Positions 49,871-57,425 of a DNA stretch of 64,000 nt are shown here, one piece after another. Source of the stretch: Pseudomonas sp. J452 (GTDB lineage: Bacteria; Pseudomonadota; Gammaproteobacteria; Pseudomonadales; Pseudomonadaceae). The stretch's first letter is position 1. Each line of letters opens with the position of its first letter. The notes beneath the pieces were generated by a model, which had not been told where the DNA came from, did not search any database, and was given only the letters and a program-made list of their open reading frames with translations. The stretch is from positions 1,798,001 through 1,862,000 of the forward strand of contig NZ_CP088294.1 in NCBI RefSeq assembly GCF_024666525.1, given 5' to 3'. A program made the position numbers and the translations under genes.

Positions 49871-50803
49871 TCACGGCTGCTGTGCCAGCAAGGGGTTGGG
49901 CGCGCTGCCATCGCGGCGGGTCACACCTTGCAGCCATTGTTCCTGGGCCTCGGGGTTGGCCTTGAGCCAGGCGATGGCTTCGCGGCGGCGGTTGGTGTTC
50001 TGGTTGAGGATGGCCTCCATCAGGTGGTTCTCCATGGCCAGGCTGAAGCGCAGGTTCTTCAGCAGCCGCGCCACGTTGGGACACTGCGTGGCATAGCCGG
50101 CGCGGATATTGGTGTAGACGGTAGCGCCGCCGAAGTCGGGGCCGAAGTACTGGTCGCCGCCACTCAGGTAGCGCAGCTTGACCTGGTTGTTCATCGGGTG
50201 CGGTTCCCAGCCGAGGAACACCACCCAGTGCTTGAGGTGCGCGGCGCGGCGCACCTGCGCGAGCATGCGCGACTCGCTGGACTCCACCAGCTTGAAGCCG
50301 CGCAGGGCGAAGGCGTTGTCGTCGATCATCTGCTGGATCAGCTGGTTGCCGTCGTTGCCGGGCTCGATGCCGTAGATCTTGCCGCCCAGCTGCTCCTTGA
50401 ATTTGGCGATGTCGGCGAAGCTCTTGAGGCCGCCGTCATAGGCCTCCTGGTTTACCGCCAGGGTGTACTTGGCGCCCTCCAGGTTGGCGCCCAGGGTTTC
50501 CACCGTGCCTTTGTCCAGGTACGGCTGGATATCCTTGGCCATGCTCGGCATCCAGTTGCCGAGGAACACGTCGATCTGCCTGTTCTGCAGGGCCTGGTAG
50601 GTATCGGGCACCGACAGGCGCTTGACCTGGGTGCGGTAGCCCAGCTCGGCGAGGACCTGGCGGGTCACGGCGGTGGTCACGGTGATATCGGTCCAGCCGA
50701 CATCGGCGAAGCGCACCACATCGCAGCTGGCTGGGTCGGCCGCGCGGGCCAGCAGTGGGGCGCTCAGGGCGGCGGCCAGGAGCAGGCATTTATGCAGTTT
50801 CAT
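49871..50803 (-). CDS. Second ChoX/CbcX-type periplasmic binding protein (CaiX-like or choline)
   Basis: This 310-aa protein has a signal peptide ending LARAAD and is clearly related to CbcX. It keeps all six positions of the choline-binding cage: W37, D39, W84, Y113, N150 and W199. No transporter subunits accompany it, so it probably shares CbcVW. It lies between cbcV and gbdR. Carnitine binding, as in P. aeruginosa CaiX, is possible, but the intact cage does not rule out choline. Confidence 0.82.
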   Translation of the reverse strand: MKLHKCLLLAAALSAPLLARAADPASCDVVRFADVGWTDITVTTAVTRQVLAELGYRTQVKRLSVPDTYQALQNRQIDVFLGNWMPSMAKDIQPYLDKGTVETLGANLEGAKYTLAVNQEAYDGGLKSFADIAKFKEQLGGKIYGIEPGNDGNQLIQQMIDDNAFALRGFKLVESSESRMLAQVRRAAHLKHWVVFLGWEPHPMNNQVKLRYLSGGDQYFGPDFGGATVYTNIRAGYATQCPNVARLLKNLRFSLAMENHLMEAILNQNTNRRREAIAWLKANPEAQEQWLQGVTRRDGSAPNPLLAQQP

Positions 50804-51261
50804 GGGTCCTTCCTGTGCAAGGTGGCGAGGCCGGCGATCATGCCGGGCGTGCGCGGGCTTGCCTATGCGCCAGGTCGCGAACGGAGCACGGCTGACGGGT
50901 TTGGATACGCATGGGTCGCGCTGAGACGATCAGCTGGTGGGCAATCCCGCTGATGGGCACCCAGGCGCCTGGGTGATCTGCTGCGCGCTGGCCTGTTCCA
51001 GCCTGGGAGGTCAGCAACCAGTCCTGAGCTGTCTTGGCCCGTCACCCGGATCGGCGCCCCAAGCCGGTGCATCGATCCCGTGGGGATGTGTTACGCGCCG
51101 GTTATTTCCCCTCGTAGCGCGTGGCCACTGGCCGCCATGCCAGTGCTACCGAAGGCCCCAGCTGCCGCCCTGCATGGCGCTGTGCTGTCGCAAACAGAGC
51201 GTTTCCGTCGCTTCCAGCTAAGCCCCGTGCCACGGGGCCTGGGCGTAAACTTCTATTTTTA

Positions 51262-51277
51262 TTGAATGACCAATCAA
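51262..51277. promoter_or_regulatory. Candidate BetI operator upstream of gbdR
   Basis: TTGAATGACCAATCAA, preceded by TTTTTA as at betB, matches the betB-betT site at 13 of 16 positions. It ends four bases before the sigma-54 promoter, so a bound TetR-family repressor could interfere with promoter access or with an activator. Confidence 0.5.
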
Positions 51278-51280
51278 TTT

Positions 51281-51296
51281 AGGCACGGCGTTTGCC
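51281..51296 (+). promoter_or_regulatory. Sigma-54 promoter of gbdR
   Basis: AGGCACGGCGTTTGCC fits TGGCACG-n4-TTGC: the invariant GG (51282-51283) and GC (51294-51295) are separated by exactly ten bases. The transcript would start near 51306. Sigma-54 control with NtrC/CbrB-type activators agrees with what I recall of gbdR in P. aeruginosa. Confidence 0.7.
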
Positions 51297-51434
51297 TTTG
51301 TATGAGTGTCCATCCGGGGCGCCCATGATCCCGGAACCATAAAAAAGGACTCGCCAGTCAGAATCTGCCCGGTCGCTGTGATAGGCCAGCCAGTTCTTGG
51401 GGTCCACACCGTGCCTTGCGTGAGGGTTAGATTG

Positions 51435-52527
51435 ATGTCGCCACTGAACCCAGGGGCCCAGCCCCAGAATTCCGCTCCGCAGTCCATCGGCTTCCTGCTG
51501 CTGGACAACTTCACCCTGATCTCCCTGGCTGCCGCGGTTGAACCGCTGCGCATGGCCAACCAGCTGTCCGGCAAGGACCTCTTCCCGCTGGCACACCCTG
51601 ACCCGCGATGGCAGCCCGGTGTGCGCCAGCGATGGCCTGCAGATCACCCCGGATGCCGGCCTGGCCAACGCCCCGGCGCTGAACGCGGTGATCGTCTGCG
51701 GCGGCATCGACATCCAGCACAGCGTTACCCGCGAACACCTGCAGTGGCTGCAGAGCCAGGCGCGCCAGGGCCGCCAGCTCGGCGCCGTGTGCACCGGCAG
51801 CTGGGCGCTGGCCAAGGCCGGCCTGCTCGACGGCTACGATTGCAGCGTGCACTGGGAATGCCTGGCCTCGATGCAGGAAGCCTTCCCGCGTACTGCGATC
51901 AGCACCCGCCTGTTCTCCATCGACCGCAACCGCAACACCTCCACCGGCGGCACCGCACCGCTGGACATGATGCTGCACCTGATTGCCCGCGAGCATGGCC
52001 GCGAGCTGGCGGCGGCGATCTCCGAGATGTTCATCTGCGAGCGCATCCGCAACGAGCAGGATCACCAGCGCGTGCCGCTCAAGCACGTGCTCGGCACCAA
52101 CCAGCCGAAGCTGCAGGAAATCGTCGCGCTGATGGAAGCCAACCTGGAGGAGCCGATCGAACTCGACGAGCTGGCCTGCTACGTCGACGTCTCGCGCCGC
52201 CAGCTCGAGCGCCTGTTCCAGAAGTACCTGCACTGCTCGCCGTCGCGCTACTACCTGAAGCTGCGCCTGATCCGCGCGCGCCAACTGCTCAAACAGACCA
52301 CCCTGTCGATCATCGAAGTGGCGGCGGTCTGTGGTTTCGTCTCCACCCCGCACTTCTCCAAGTGCTACCGCGAGTACTTCGGCATTCCGCCGAGCAACGA
52401 GCGCGCCGGTCAGCAGGGCGCCAGCGTGGTAGCCCTGTTGCCGATTCCCGGCGAGCTGCACGCGGCGCAATCGATGGCGCTGAGCCGGGCGCAGGGTGAG
52501 TCGAGCTATGCCAGCGTGCGGCTCTAG
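51435..52527 (+). pseudogene. gbdR: gbdR, AraC-family activator of glycine betaine catabolism, with one-base frameshift
   Basis: GbdR activates the betaine, dimethylglycine and carnitine genes. The frame from ATG 51435 encodes SAPQSIGFLLLDNFTLISLA and AVEPLRMANQLSGKDLF, then runs out of register. The protein continues in the +1 frame with RWHTLTRDGSPVCASDGLQI, the GATase-1-like domain (GAVCTGSWALAKAGLLDG), and a C-terminal AraC helix-turn-helix pair (LACYVDVSRRQLERLFQKYL; IIEVAAVCGFVSTPHFSKCY). One extra C in CCC at 51584-51586 (codon 50-51) explains it; removing it gives 363 aa, near the usual length. Either a real mutation or a sequencing error. A start at 51538 would lack the first 34 residues. 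Confidence 0.85.
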
Positions 52528-52545
52528 TTAGCCCGCACTAATGCA

Positions 52546-52577
52546 AACGGGGCGCCTGGTGCGCCCCGTTGTTTTAT
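52546..52577 (+). terminator. Rho-independent terminator after gbdR
   Basis: The stem AACGGGGCGC / GCGCCCCGTT with loop CTGGT is followed by GTTTTAT, 19 bases past the stop. Confidence 0.8.
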
Positions 52578-52592
52578 CGCCCTGTGCAGCCG

Positions 52593-52723
52593 TCGTAGGG
52601 CGGGTGAAACCCGCGTAGACCGCGTGCCGCGGGTTGCACCCGCCCTACGTCAGCATGTAGCCCGGATGCAATCCGGGAGCGGCCTGCTAGGCGGCCGATT
52701 GCCCCGGATGTTATCCGGGCTAC
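52593..52723. repeat. Two palindromic repeat pairs in tandem
   Basis: GTAGGGCGGGTGAAACCCGC faces GCGGGTTGCACCCGCCCTAC (about 52595-52648), a fourth repeat type for this window. Then GTAGCCCGGATGCAATCCGG (52657 on) faces CCGGATGTTATCCGGGCTAC (to 52723). They fill the gap between gbdR and the end of the dgc/etf operon. Confidence 0.7.
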
Positions 52724-52739
52724 CAAAGCGGCATTGCTA

Positions 52740-52985
52740 TCAGCGCGGCACTAGGGCCGGCAGCAGATGGCGGGAAATTGCCTCGCGTACGGCGGGCAGC
52801 ATGGTCGCGCCGCTGCCGAGCAGCTCTTCCACCAGTCGGCGCAGGGCCTTGGCCCGCTCCGGGTCGAGGCCGCTGACCGCCAGCTCGCAGGCCTGTTCGG
52901 CACTGGTGCCGCTGGGGATGCTCAGGCCCAGCGCCACCAGGCGCTCGCGGAAGTCTTCCTGGTCGATCAGATCGGCATGCATCAT
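52740..52985 (-). CDS. Small conserved protein at the end of the dgc/etf operon
   Basis: This 81-aa soluble, helical protein begins MMHADLIDQEDFRERLVALG and contains GTSAEQACELAVSGLDPERA. It has no cysteines or recognisable cofactor motif. GGGAG lies nine bases before the ATG at 52985, which I prefer to the TTG farther upstream. It lies 40 bases after etfB in the same direction. Its constant place beside the dimethylglycine genes in Pseudomonas suggests a helper role, but function is unknown. Confidence 0.75.
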   Translation of the reverse strand: MMHADLIDQEDFRERLVALGLSIPSGTSAEQACELAVSGLDPERAKALRRLVEELLGSGATMLPAVREAISRHLLPALVPR

Positions 52986-53025
52986 GGTCAAACTCTCCCT
53001 TGGCAATAGGTTTGGCTAGCGCTGC

Positions 53026-53799
53026 TCAACGCAGCACACCTTCTTCGACCAGCAACTTGAAGATAGCTTCGGCGCCCGCTTGCGGCGAGACATCCTTGAG
53101 CACCTGGCCGCCGCCACCACTGGCTTTGGCGGTGGCCGCCTTCATCCGTTCGGCACCGGTCTTGGCCTTGATCACCTTGAGCCGCTTGGGCCGTGGCCGC
53201 GCCGGCTGCAGCTGCGCGGTGGCCAGCAGTTCGTCGTCGACGATGCTCACCTCGTGGGCCTGCAGCTGGCCACGCCGGGCCGGGCCGAAGGCGCTCTGCC
53301 GGGCCACGGGCGCGGCGTTGTCGACGCTGGCGAGGAACGGCAGGCGCACCTTGAGCCGCCGCCGTTGGCCGCGGGGCAGGGCTTGCAGCACCTGGGCCAT
53401 GCCGTTCTCGACCTTTTCCACTGCGGCCAGGCCGACCACCAGTGGCCAGCCCAGGCGCTCGGCCAGGAGGAAGGGCAGCATGCCGGAACCTTCGCCGGTT
53501 TCCGCCTGGCTGCCGGTCAGCACCAGTTGGGCGCCGGCCTTGCGCAGGTAGTCGGCCAGCACCGGCAGTGCGTCGGTCTGGGGCGGTTGTTCGAGTACGG
53601 CGATTTCCGCCAGGCCCATGCCCAGGTAGGCACGCAGGGCTTCTTCTTTGGGATCGCCAGCGTGCAGCAGTTGCAGACGTGAGCCGGCCAGTTGCAGGCC
53701 CAGTTCGACGGCGCGCGCGTCCTGCTCGGCGCGGCGAGCGCGGCCGGAGGTCGGGTGGGCGCCCACGGAGACCAGGGTGATGATGTTCAGTTCAGTCAT
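53026..53799 (-). CDS. etfB: Electron transfer flavoprotein beta subunit (dimethylglycine pathway)
   Basis: EtfB forms the heterodimer that accepts electrons and passes them on. The 257-aa protein begins MTELNIITLVSVGAHPTSGR and has the AMP/nucleotide-binding ETF fold (YLGMGLAEIAVLEQ, LVLTGSQAETGEGSGMLPFL), with LKVRLPFLASVDNA. It diverges from housekeeping EtfB, as expected for a pathway-specific ETF. The ATG at 53799 is chosen because the upstream extension is translated repeat DNA. It lies 62 bases after etfA. Confidence 0.88.
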   Translation of the reverse strand: MTELNIITLVSVGAHPTSGRARRAEQDARAVELGLQLAGSRLQLLHAGDPKEEALRAYLGMGLAEIAVLEQPPQTDALPVLADYLRKAGAQLVLTGSQAETGEGSGMLPFLLAERLGWPLVVGLAAVEKVENGMAQVLQALPRGQRRRLKVRLPFLASVDNAAPVARQSAFGPARRGQLQAHEVSIVDDELLATAQLQPARPRPKRLKVIKAKTGAERMKAATAKASGGGGQVLKDVSPQAGAEAIFKLLVEEGVLR

Positions 53800-53808
53800 G
53801 TTGTCCCC

Positions 53809-53865
53809 GTAGCCCGGATGCAATCCGGGAAAGATGGTGGTGACCCCGGATTCCATCCGGGCTAC
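53809..53865. repeat. Inverted pair of GTAGCCCGGAT repeats that contains the etfA stop codon
   Basis: GTAGCCCGGATGCAATCCGG (53809 on) faces CCGGATTCCATCCGGGCTAC (to 53865). The CTAC at the right end overlaps 53862-53864, the complement of the TAG stop of etfA. The pair fills almost the entire etfA-etfB gap. Confidence 0.85.
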
Positions 53866-55094
53866 GCCGCATCGCGGGCCGCTCCCTGGCGATGGGCGGC
53901 GACCCGTTCGATCAGCGCGGCGAGGATCGCGGCGGAGTCGCCGATCACCGAGAGGTCGGCGCGCTTGATCATGTCGCAGCCGGGGTCGAGGTTGATCGCC
54001 ACCACCTTGTCGCAGGCGCCGATGCCCTGCAGGTGCTGGATAGCCCCGGAAATCCCCACGGCCAGGTAGACCCGCGCGGTGACCCAGGTGCCGGTGGCGC
54101 CGACCTGGCGGTTGCGCGGCATGAAGCCGTCGTCCACCGCCACCCGCGAGGCGCCTTCGGTGGCGCCGAGGGCGACGGCGGCCTGGTGGAACAGGTTCCA
54201 GTCCTGCACGCCGTTGCCGCCGGAGAGGATGAATTCGGCCTCGGCCATGGGGATCTGCGCCGGATCCACCGCCACCGCGCCGAGATCCTGGATGCGCGGC
54301 AGGCTATGGGCGATGTTTTCCTGCAGTTCGAGCGACCGCACTTCGTGGCGCGTCTCGCTGACCGGCTCGGCGCATTCGGCGGCGGCCAGGATCAGCCGCG
54401 GCGCCTGGCGGATCAGGTCTTCGCGTCCGGCGCCGGCGCGTCCGCTGGCGATGCCATCGGCGACCTGCCAGATGCGCGTGGCCGGGCGTTCGCCGAGCTT
54501 GGCGGCGAGGCGCCGGCCCAGTTCGCCACCGCCATTGCGGCTGTCCGGCAGCAGCCAGTGGCGCGGCGCCAGTTGGCTTTCCACGGCGCTGAGGGCCAGT
54601 ACCCGTGCTTCCGGGGCGTAACCCTCGAAGGCTTCGCCCTCGATCCGCAACAGACGGTCGACGCCATTGCAGTCGAAGGCGCTTTCCTTGTGTTCGCCGA
54701 ACACCACGGCCAGCACCGCGCCGTCGCTGCCGGCGAGCTTGTTGGCTAGGCCGAGCAGGTCCTTGTCGTGGCTGCCGAGGCGGCCGCCGACCATATCCGG
54801 CACCACCACGATGTAGAACGCCGGTTGTTCGATCAGGCGCAGCGGCAGTTGCACCACCTCGCTGGCGCCGCTACGTTTCTGCCCGCCGCCCTGCTGGCTG
54901 CCGGAGCGGTCGATGCGCTTGAGGCCGTTGGGGCCGATGAAACCGACGGCATGCGGGTTCTTGCGCAGCACGCCGTTGGGGCCCATCCAGCTGGTGGCGT
55001 CCTGGGATGCCGAGAGCATGGCCGCATGCAGCGGGTGCAGGCGGTTACGGGCGATCCACTCGGCGCGTGGGTCGCGGCGGATAAGGTCGCTCAT
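53862..55094 (-). CDS. etfA: Electron transfer flavoprotein alpha subunit (dimethylglycine pathway)
   Basis: EtfA binds FAD and pairs with EtfB. The 410-aa protein has an extended N-terminus (HPLHAAMLSASQDATSWMGP) that common EtfA lacks, then the ETF domain and the C-terminal FAD domain with GFMPRNRQVGATGTWV, YLAVGISGAIQHLQGI and the ending segment NLDPGCDMIKRADLSVIGD. These match the FAD-binding signature of the family. It is downstream of dgcB and upstream of etfB, so its likely partner is the DgcAB demethylase. The stop codon lies inside a repeat. Confidence 0.9.
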   Translation of the reverse strand: MSDLIRRDPRAEWIARNRLHPLHAAMLSASQDATSWMGPNGVLRKNPHAVGFIGPNGLKRIDRSGSQQGGGQKRSGASEVVQLPLRLIEQPAFYIVVVPDMVGGRLGSHDKDLLGLANKLAGSDGAVLAVVFGEHKESAFDCNGVDRLLRIEGEAFEGYAPEARVLALSAVESQLAPRHWLLPDSRNGGGELGRRLAAKLGERPATRIWQVADGIASGRAGAGREDLIRQAPRLILAAAECAEPVSETRHEVRSLELQENIAHSLPRIQDLGAVAVDPAQIPMAEAEFILSGGNGVQDWNLFHQAAVALGATEGASRVAVDDGFMPRNRQVGATGTWVTARVYLAVGISGAIQHLQGIGACDKVVAINLDPGCDMIKRADLSVIGDSAAILAALIERVAAHRQGAARDAA

Positions 55095-55145
55095 CTCAAA
55101 GCCTCCATGTATGCACGGACAGTTCCCTCGCCCGCCCTTCTTTTA

Positions 55146-55253
55146 TGGAGAGCGGGGAGAGGGTTAGGGAGAGGGCGGAGGCAGGCGACGCAAGAGTGGC
55201 CTGCACGACCCTCTCCCCCGGCCCCTCTCCCATAAATGTGAGAGGGGTGACTT
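55146..55253. repeat. CCCTCTCCC/GGGAGAGGG-type repeat in the dgcB-etfA gap
   Basis: GGGGAGAGGGTTAGGGAGAGG on the left (given as its parts) faces CCTCTCCCCCGGCCCCTCTC on the right, near 55154-55230, with a small terminal hairpin around ATAAATGT. The same layout is seen at 57312-57420. Confidence 0.65.
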
Positions 55254-55293
55254 GTGCGGGATGCTGCTGTGATCGGCAACTTGAGGCTTTGCA

Positions 55294-57270
55294 TCACGCT
55301 ACCTCCGCCGTTGTCGGCTCAACCGTTGTCGACTTTTTTGCGCTCATCGGAACCTCGATCAGCGCCTCCGCCACCAGCTCGGCAATGTCCTTGATCTCCG
55401 GGCGCGGCGCGACCACGCCTTCGAGCATCGCCGTGCACTGCGGGCAGCCCACGGCCACCACTGCGGCGCCGGTTTCCTTGATGTCGAGCATGCGCATGTC
55501 GGGGATGCGTTGCTTGCCGGGAATGTCGGTGATCGGCGCGCCGCCACCGCCGCCGCAGCAACGCGAGCGGAAGCCGGAGCGAGCCATTTCCTTGACCTCG
55601 ATGCCGATGGCCTTGAGCACGGCGCGCGGCGCCTGGTACTCGCCGTTGTAGCGGCCGAGGTAGCAGGGGTCGTGGTAGGTCACGCCGCCGTCCTGCTGCA
55701 GGGCCAGCGGGTGGCTGCCGAGGGACAGGCGATCGAGGGCGATCAGTTCGGCGATAAAGGTGCTGTGGTGCAGGACCTGATAGTGGCCGCCCAGCTCGCC
55801 GTACTCGTTCTTCAGCACATGGAAGCTGTGCGGGTCGCAGCTGACGATCCGCTTGAAGCGGTACTGCGCCAGGGTGGCGATATTGCGCCGGGCCAGCTGC
55901 TGGAAGGTCGCCTCGTCGCCCAGGCGGCGGGCCACGTCGCCGCTGTCGCGTTCTTCCAGGCCGAGCACGGCGAAGTCGACGTTGGCGGCTTTCAGCACTT
56001 TGACGAAGGCGCGCAGGGTGCGCTGGTTGCGCATGTCGAAGGCGCCGTCGCCGACCCAGAACAGCACGTCGACTTCGCGCTGGTCACTGAGCAGCGGCAG
56101 GTTGAGGTCCGCCGCCCAGTTCAGCCGGCCGCCGGGAGCGAAGCCGCCGGGGTTGTCGGTGGCGATCAGGTTGTCCAGCACCTCGGCGCCCTTGTTTGGC
56201 GTGGCGCCTTTCTCCAGGGTCAGGTGGCGGCGCATGTCGACGATGGCGTCGACGTGCTCGATCATCATCGGGCACTCCTCGACGCAGGCGCGGCAGGTGG
56301 TGCACGACCACAGCGTTTCGGCATCCACCAGCGCCTTGCCGTCCAGATTGACGATTGGCAGATGCGGGCCGCCGCTGTGTTCGCCCACCGGCTTACCCGG
56401 ATAGGGCGAACCAGCGAACTTGGCATCGCTGCCGCCGGCCAGGCCGACCACCATGTCCTGGATCAGCTTCTTCGGGTTCAGCGGCTGGCCGGCGGCGAAG
56501 GCCGGGCATGCCGCCTCGCACTTGCCGCACTGCACGCAGGCGTCGAAGCCGAGCAACTGGTTCCAGGTGAAATCGGTGGGTTTTTCCACGCCCAGCGGCG
56601 CCTTGGGATCATCTAGGTTCAGCGCCTTGAGACCGGTGGAACGACCCCCGCCAAAGCGCTCGCTGCGCCTGTGCCAGGCCAGGTGCAGGGCACCGGCGAA
56701 GGCGTGCTTCATCGGCCCGCCCCAGGTCATGCCGAAGAACAGCTCGGACACGCCCCAGGCCACGCCGACGGCGAGAATCACCGCGAGAATCCAGCCGCCA
56801 AAGTCTGCAGGCAGAATCCCAGCCACCGGCAGGGTGGCGATAAAGAAGCTGGCGGCGAACATCAGCAGGCTTTTCGGCAGGCGCATCCACGGGCCTTTCG
56901 ACAACCGCGACGGCGGGTCGAGGCGGCGCCTGGCGACAAACAGCGCGCCGACAAACATCAAGGCGCTGGCCGCCAGCAGGGCGAAGCCGAGGATGCGGTT
57001 ATGCAGGCCGAAGCCGTGCACCAGGATGGCCAGCACCGCAGCCAGGACGAAGCCGCCGGCGGTGGCGACGTGGGTGTTGGCGATGTATTTGTCGCGCGCC
57101 ACCACATGGTGCAGATCGACCATATAGCGCCGTGGCATGGCCAGCAGGCCGCCCAGCCAATCGACCTGGGCCGGGCGGCCGCGGCGCCACATCAGCAAGC
57201 GCTTGCCGGCGCCGAGCACGGCCAGGCCGAGGGCGGCGAACAGCAGGATGGGGAGGATGGTGTTCAACAT
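55294..57270 (-). CDS. dgcB: Dimethylglycine catabolism iron-sulphur protein DgcB
   Basis: This 658-aa membrane-linked electron carrier is required with DgcA for dimethylglycine growth. N-terminal hydrophobic helices (about 5-22, 70-110, 135-180) anchor it. Two 4Fe-4S clusters are bound by C245/C248/C251/C255 (CVQCGKCEAACP) and C323/C326/C329/C333 (CTTCRACVEECP). C-terminal CCG domains follow, with HDPCYLGRYN and FRSRCCGGGGGAP. The layout resembles the heterodisulphide-reductase/GlpC group. The ATG at 57270 is used because the upstream extension is repeat-derived. Electrons probably pass from DgcA through this protein or the ETF to quinone. Confidence 0.92.
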   Translation of the reverse strand: MLNTILPILLFAALGLAVLGAGKRLLMWRRGRPAQVDWLGGLLAMPRRYMVDLHHVVARDKYIANTHVATAGGFVLAAVLAILVHGFGLHNRILGFALLAASALMFVGALFVARRRLDPPSRLSKGPWMRLPKSLLMFAASFFIATLPVAGILPADFGGWILAVILAVGVAWGVSELFFGMTWGGPMKHAFAGALHLAWHRRSERFGGGRSTGLKALNLDDPKAPLGVEKPTDFTWNQLLGFDACVQCGKCEAACPAFAAGQPLNPKKLIQDMVVGLAGGSDAKFAGSPYPGKPVGEHSGGPHLPIVNLDGKALVDAETLWSCTTCRACVEECPMMIEHVDAIVDMRRHLTLEKGATPNKGAEVLDNLIATDNPGGFAPGGRLNWAADLNLPLLSDQREVDVLFWVGDGAFDMRNQRTLRAFVKVLKAANVDFAVLGLEERDSGDVARRLGDEATFQQLARRNIATLAQYRFKRIVSCDPHSFHVLKNEYGELGGHYQVLHHSTFIAELIALDRLSLGSHPLALQQDGGVTYHDPCYLGRYNGEYQAPRAVLKAIGIEVKEMARSGFRSRCCGGGGGAPITDIPGKQRIPDMRMLDIKETGAAVVAVGCPQCTAMLEGVVAPRPEIKDIAELVAEALIEVPMSAKKSTTVEPTTAEVA

Positions 57271-57311
57271 CGGTTGGTCTCCTTCGCGGGACCGGAAAGC
57301 AACACGGTTCA

Positions 57312-57420
57312 GTCCCCTCGCCCCTATGGGGAGAGGGTTAGGGAGAGGGGGCGGCTGGCCACGGAGCTGCCTGATTACCCTCTCCCCCGGCCCCTCTCCC
57401 GCAAGCGGGAGAGGGGAGAC
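57312..57420. repeat. CCCTCTCCC/GGGAGAGGG-type repeat in the dgcA-dgcB gap
   Basis: GGGGAGAGGGTTAGGGAGAGG on the left faces CCCTCTCCCCCGGCCCCTCT on the right, ending in a tight CTCTCCCGCAAGCGGGAGAG hairpin. It fills most of the 155-base gap and stops five bases from the dgcA stop codon. Confidence 0.7.
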
Positions 57421-57425
57421 AAGCA

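Larger units (their letters stand above)
50804..51434. other. 631-base regulatory gap upstream of gbdR
   Basis: No gene is supported. The left half should hold the promoter of the leftward binding-protein gene. The right half contains a BetI-type site (51262-51277), a sigma-54 promoter (51281-51296) and an untranslated leader of about 125 bases before gbdR. Confidence 0.55.

Noticed and set aside
49359..49911. Several open frames of 115-126 codons in the gap before cbcV
   Set aside because: They overlap each other in different frames, lack ribosome-binding sites and have odd Arg/Pro/Ser-rich composition.
52595..53192. Direct and inverted short repeats considered as a CRISPR array
   Set aside because: Units are palindromic pairs without regularly sized unique spacers and no cas genes are present.
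53800..53856. Upstream in-frame start for etfB
   Set aside because: The extra residues are a translation of the palindromic repeat; the ATG at 53799 gives the family-like N-terminus.
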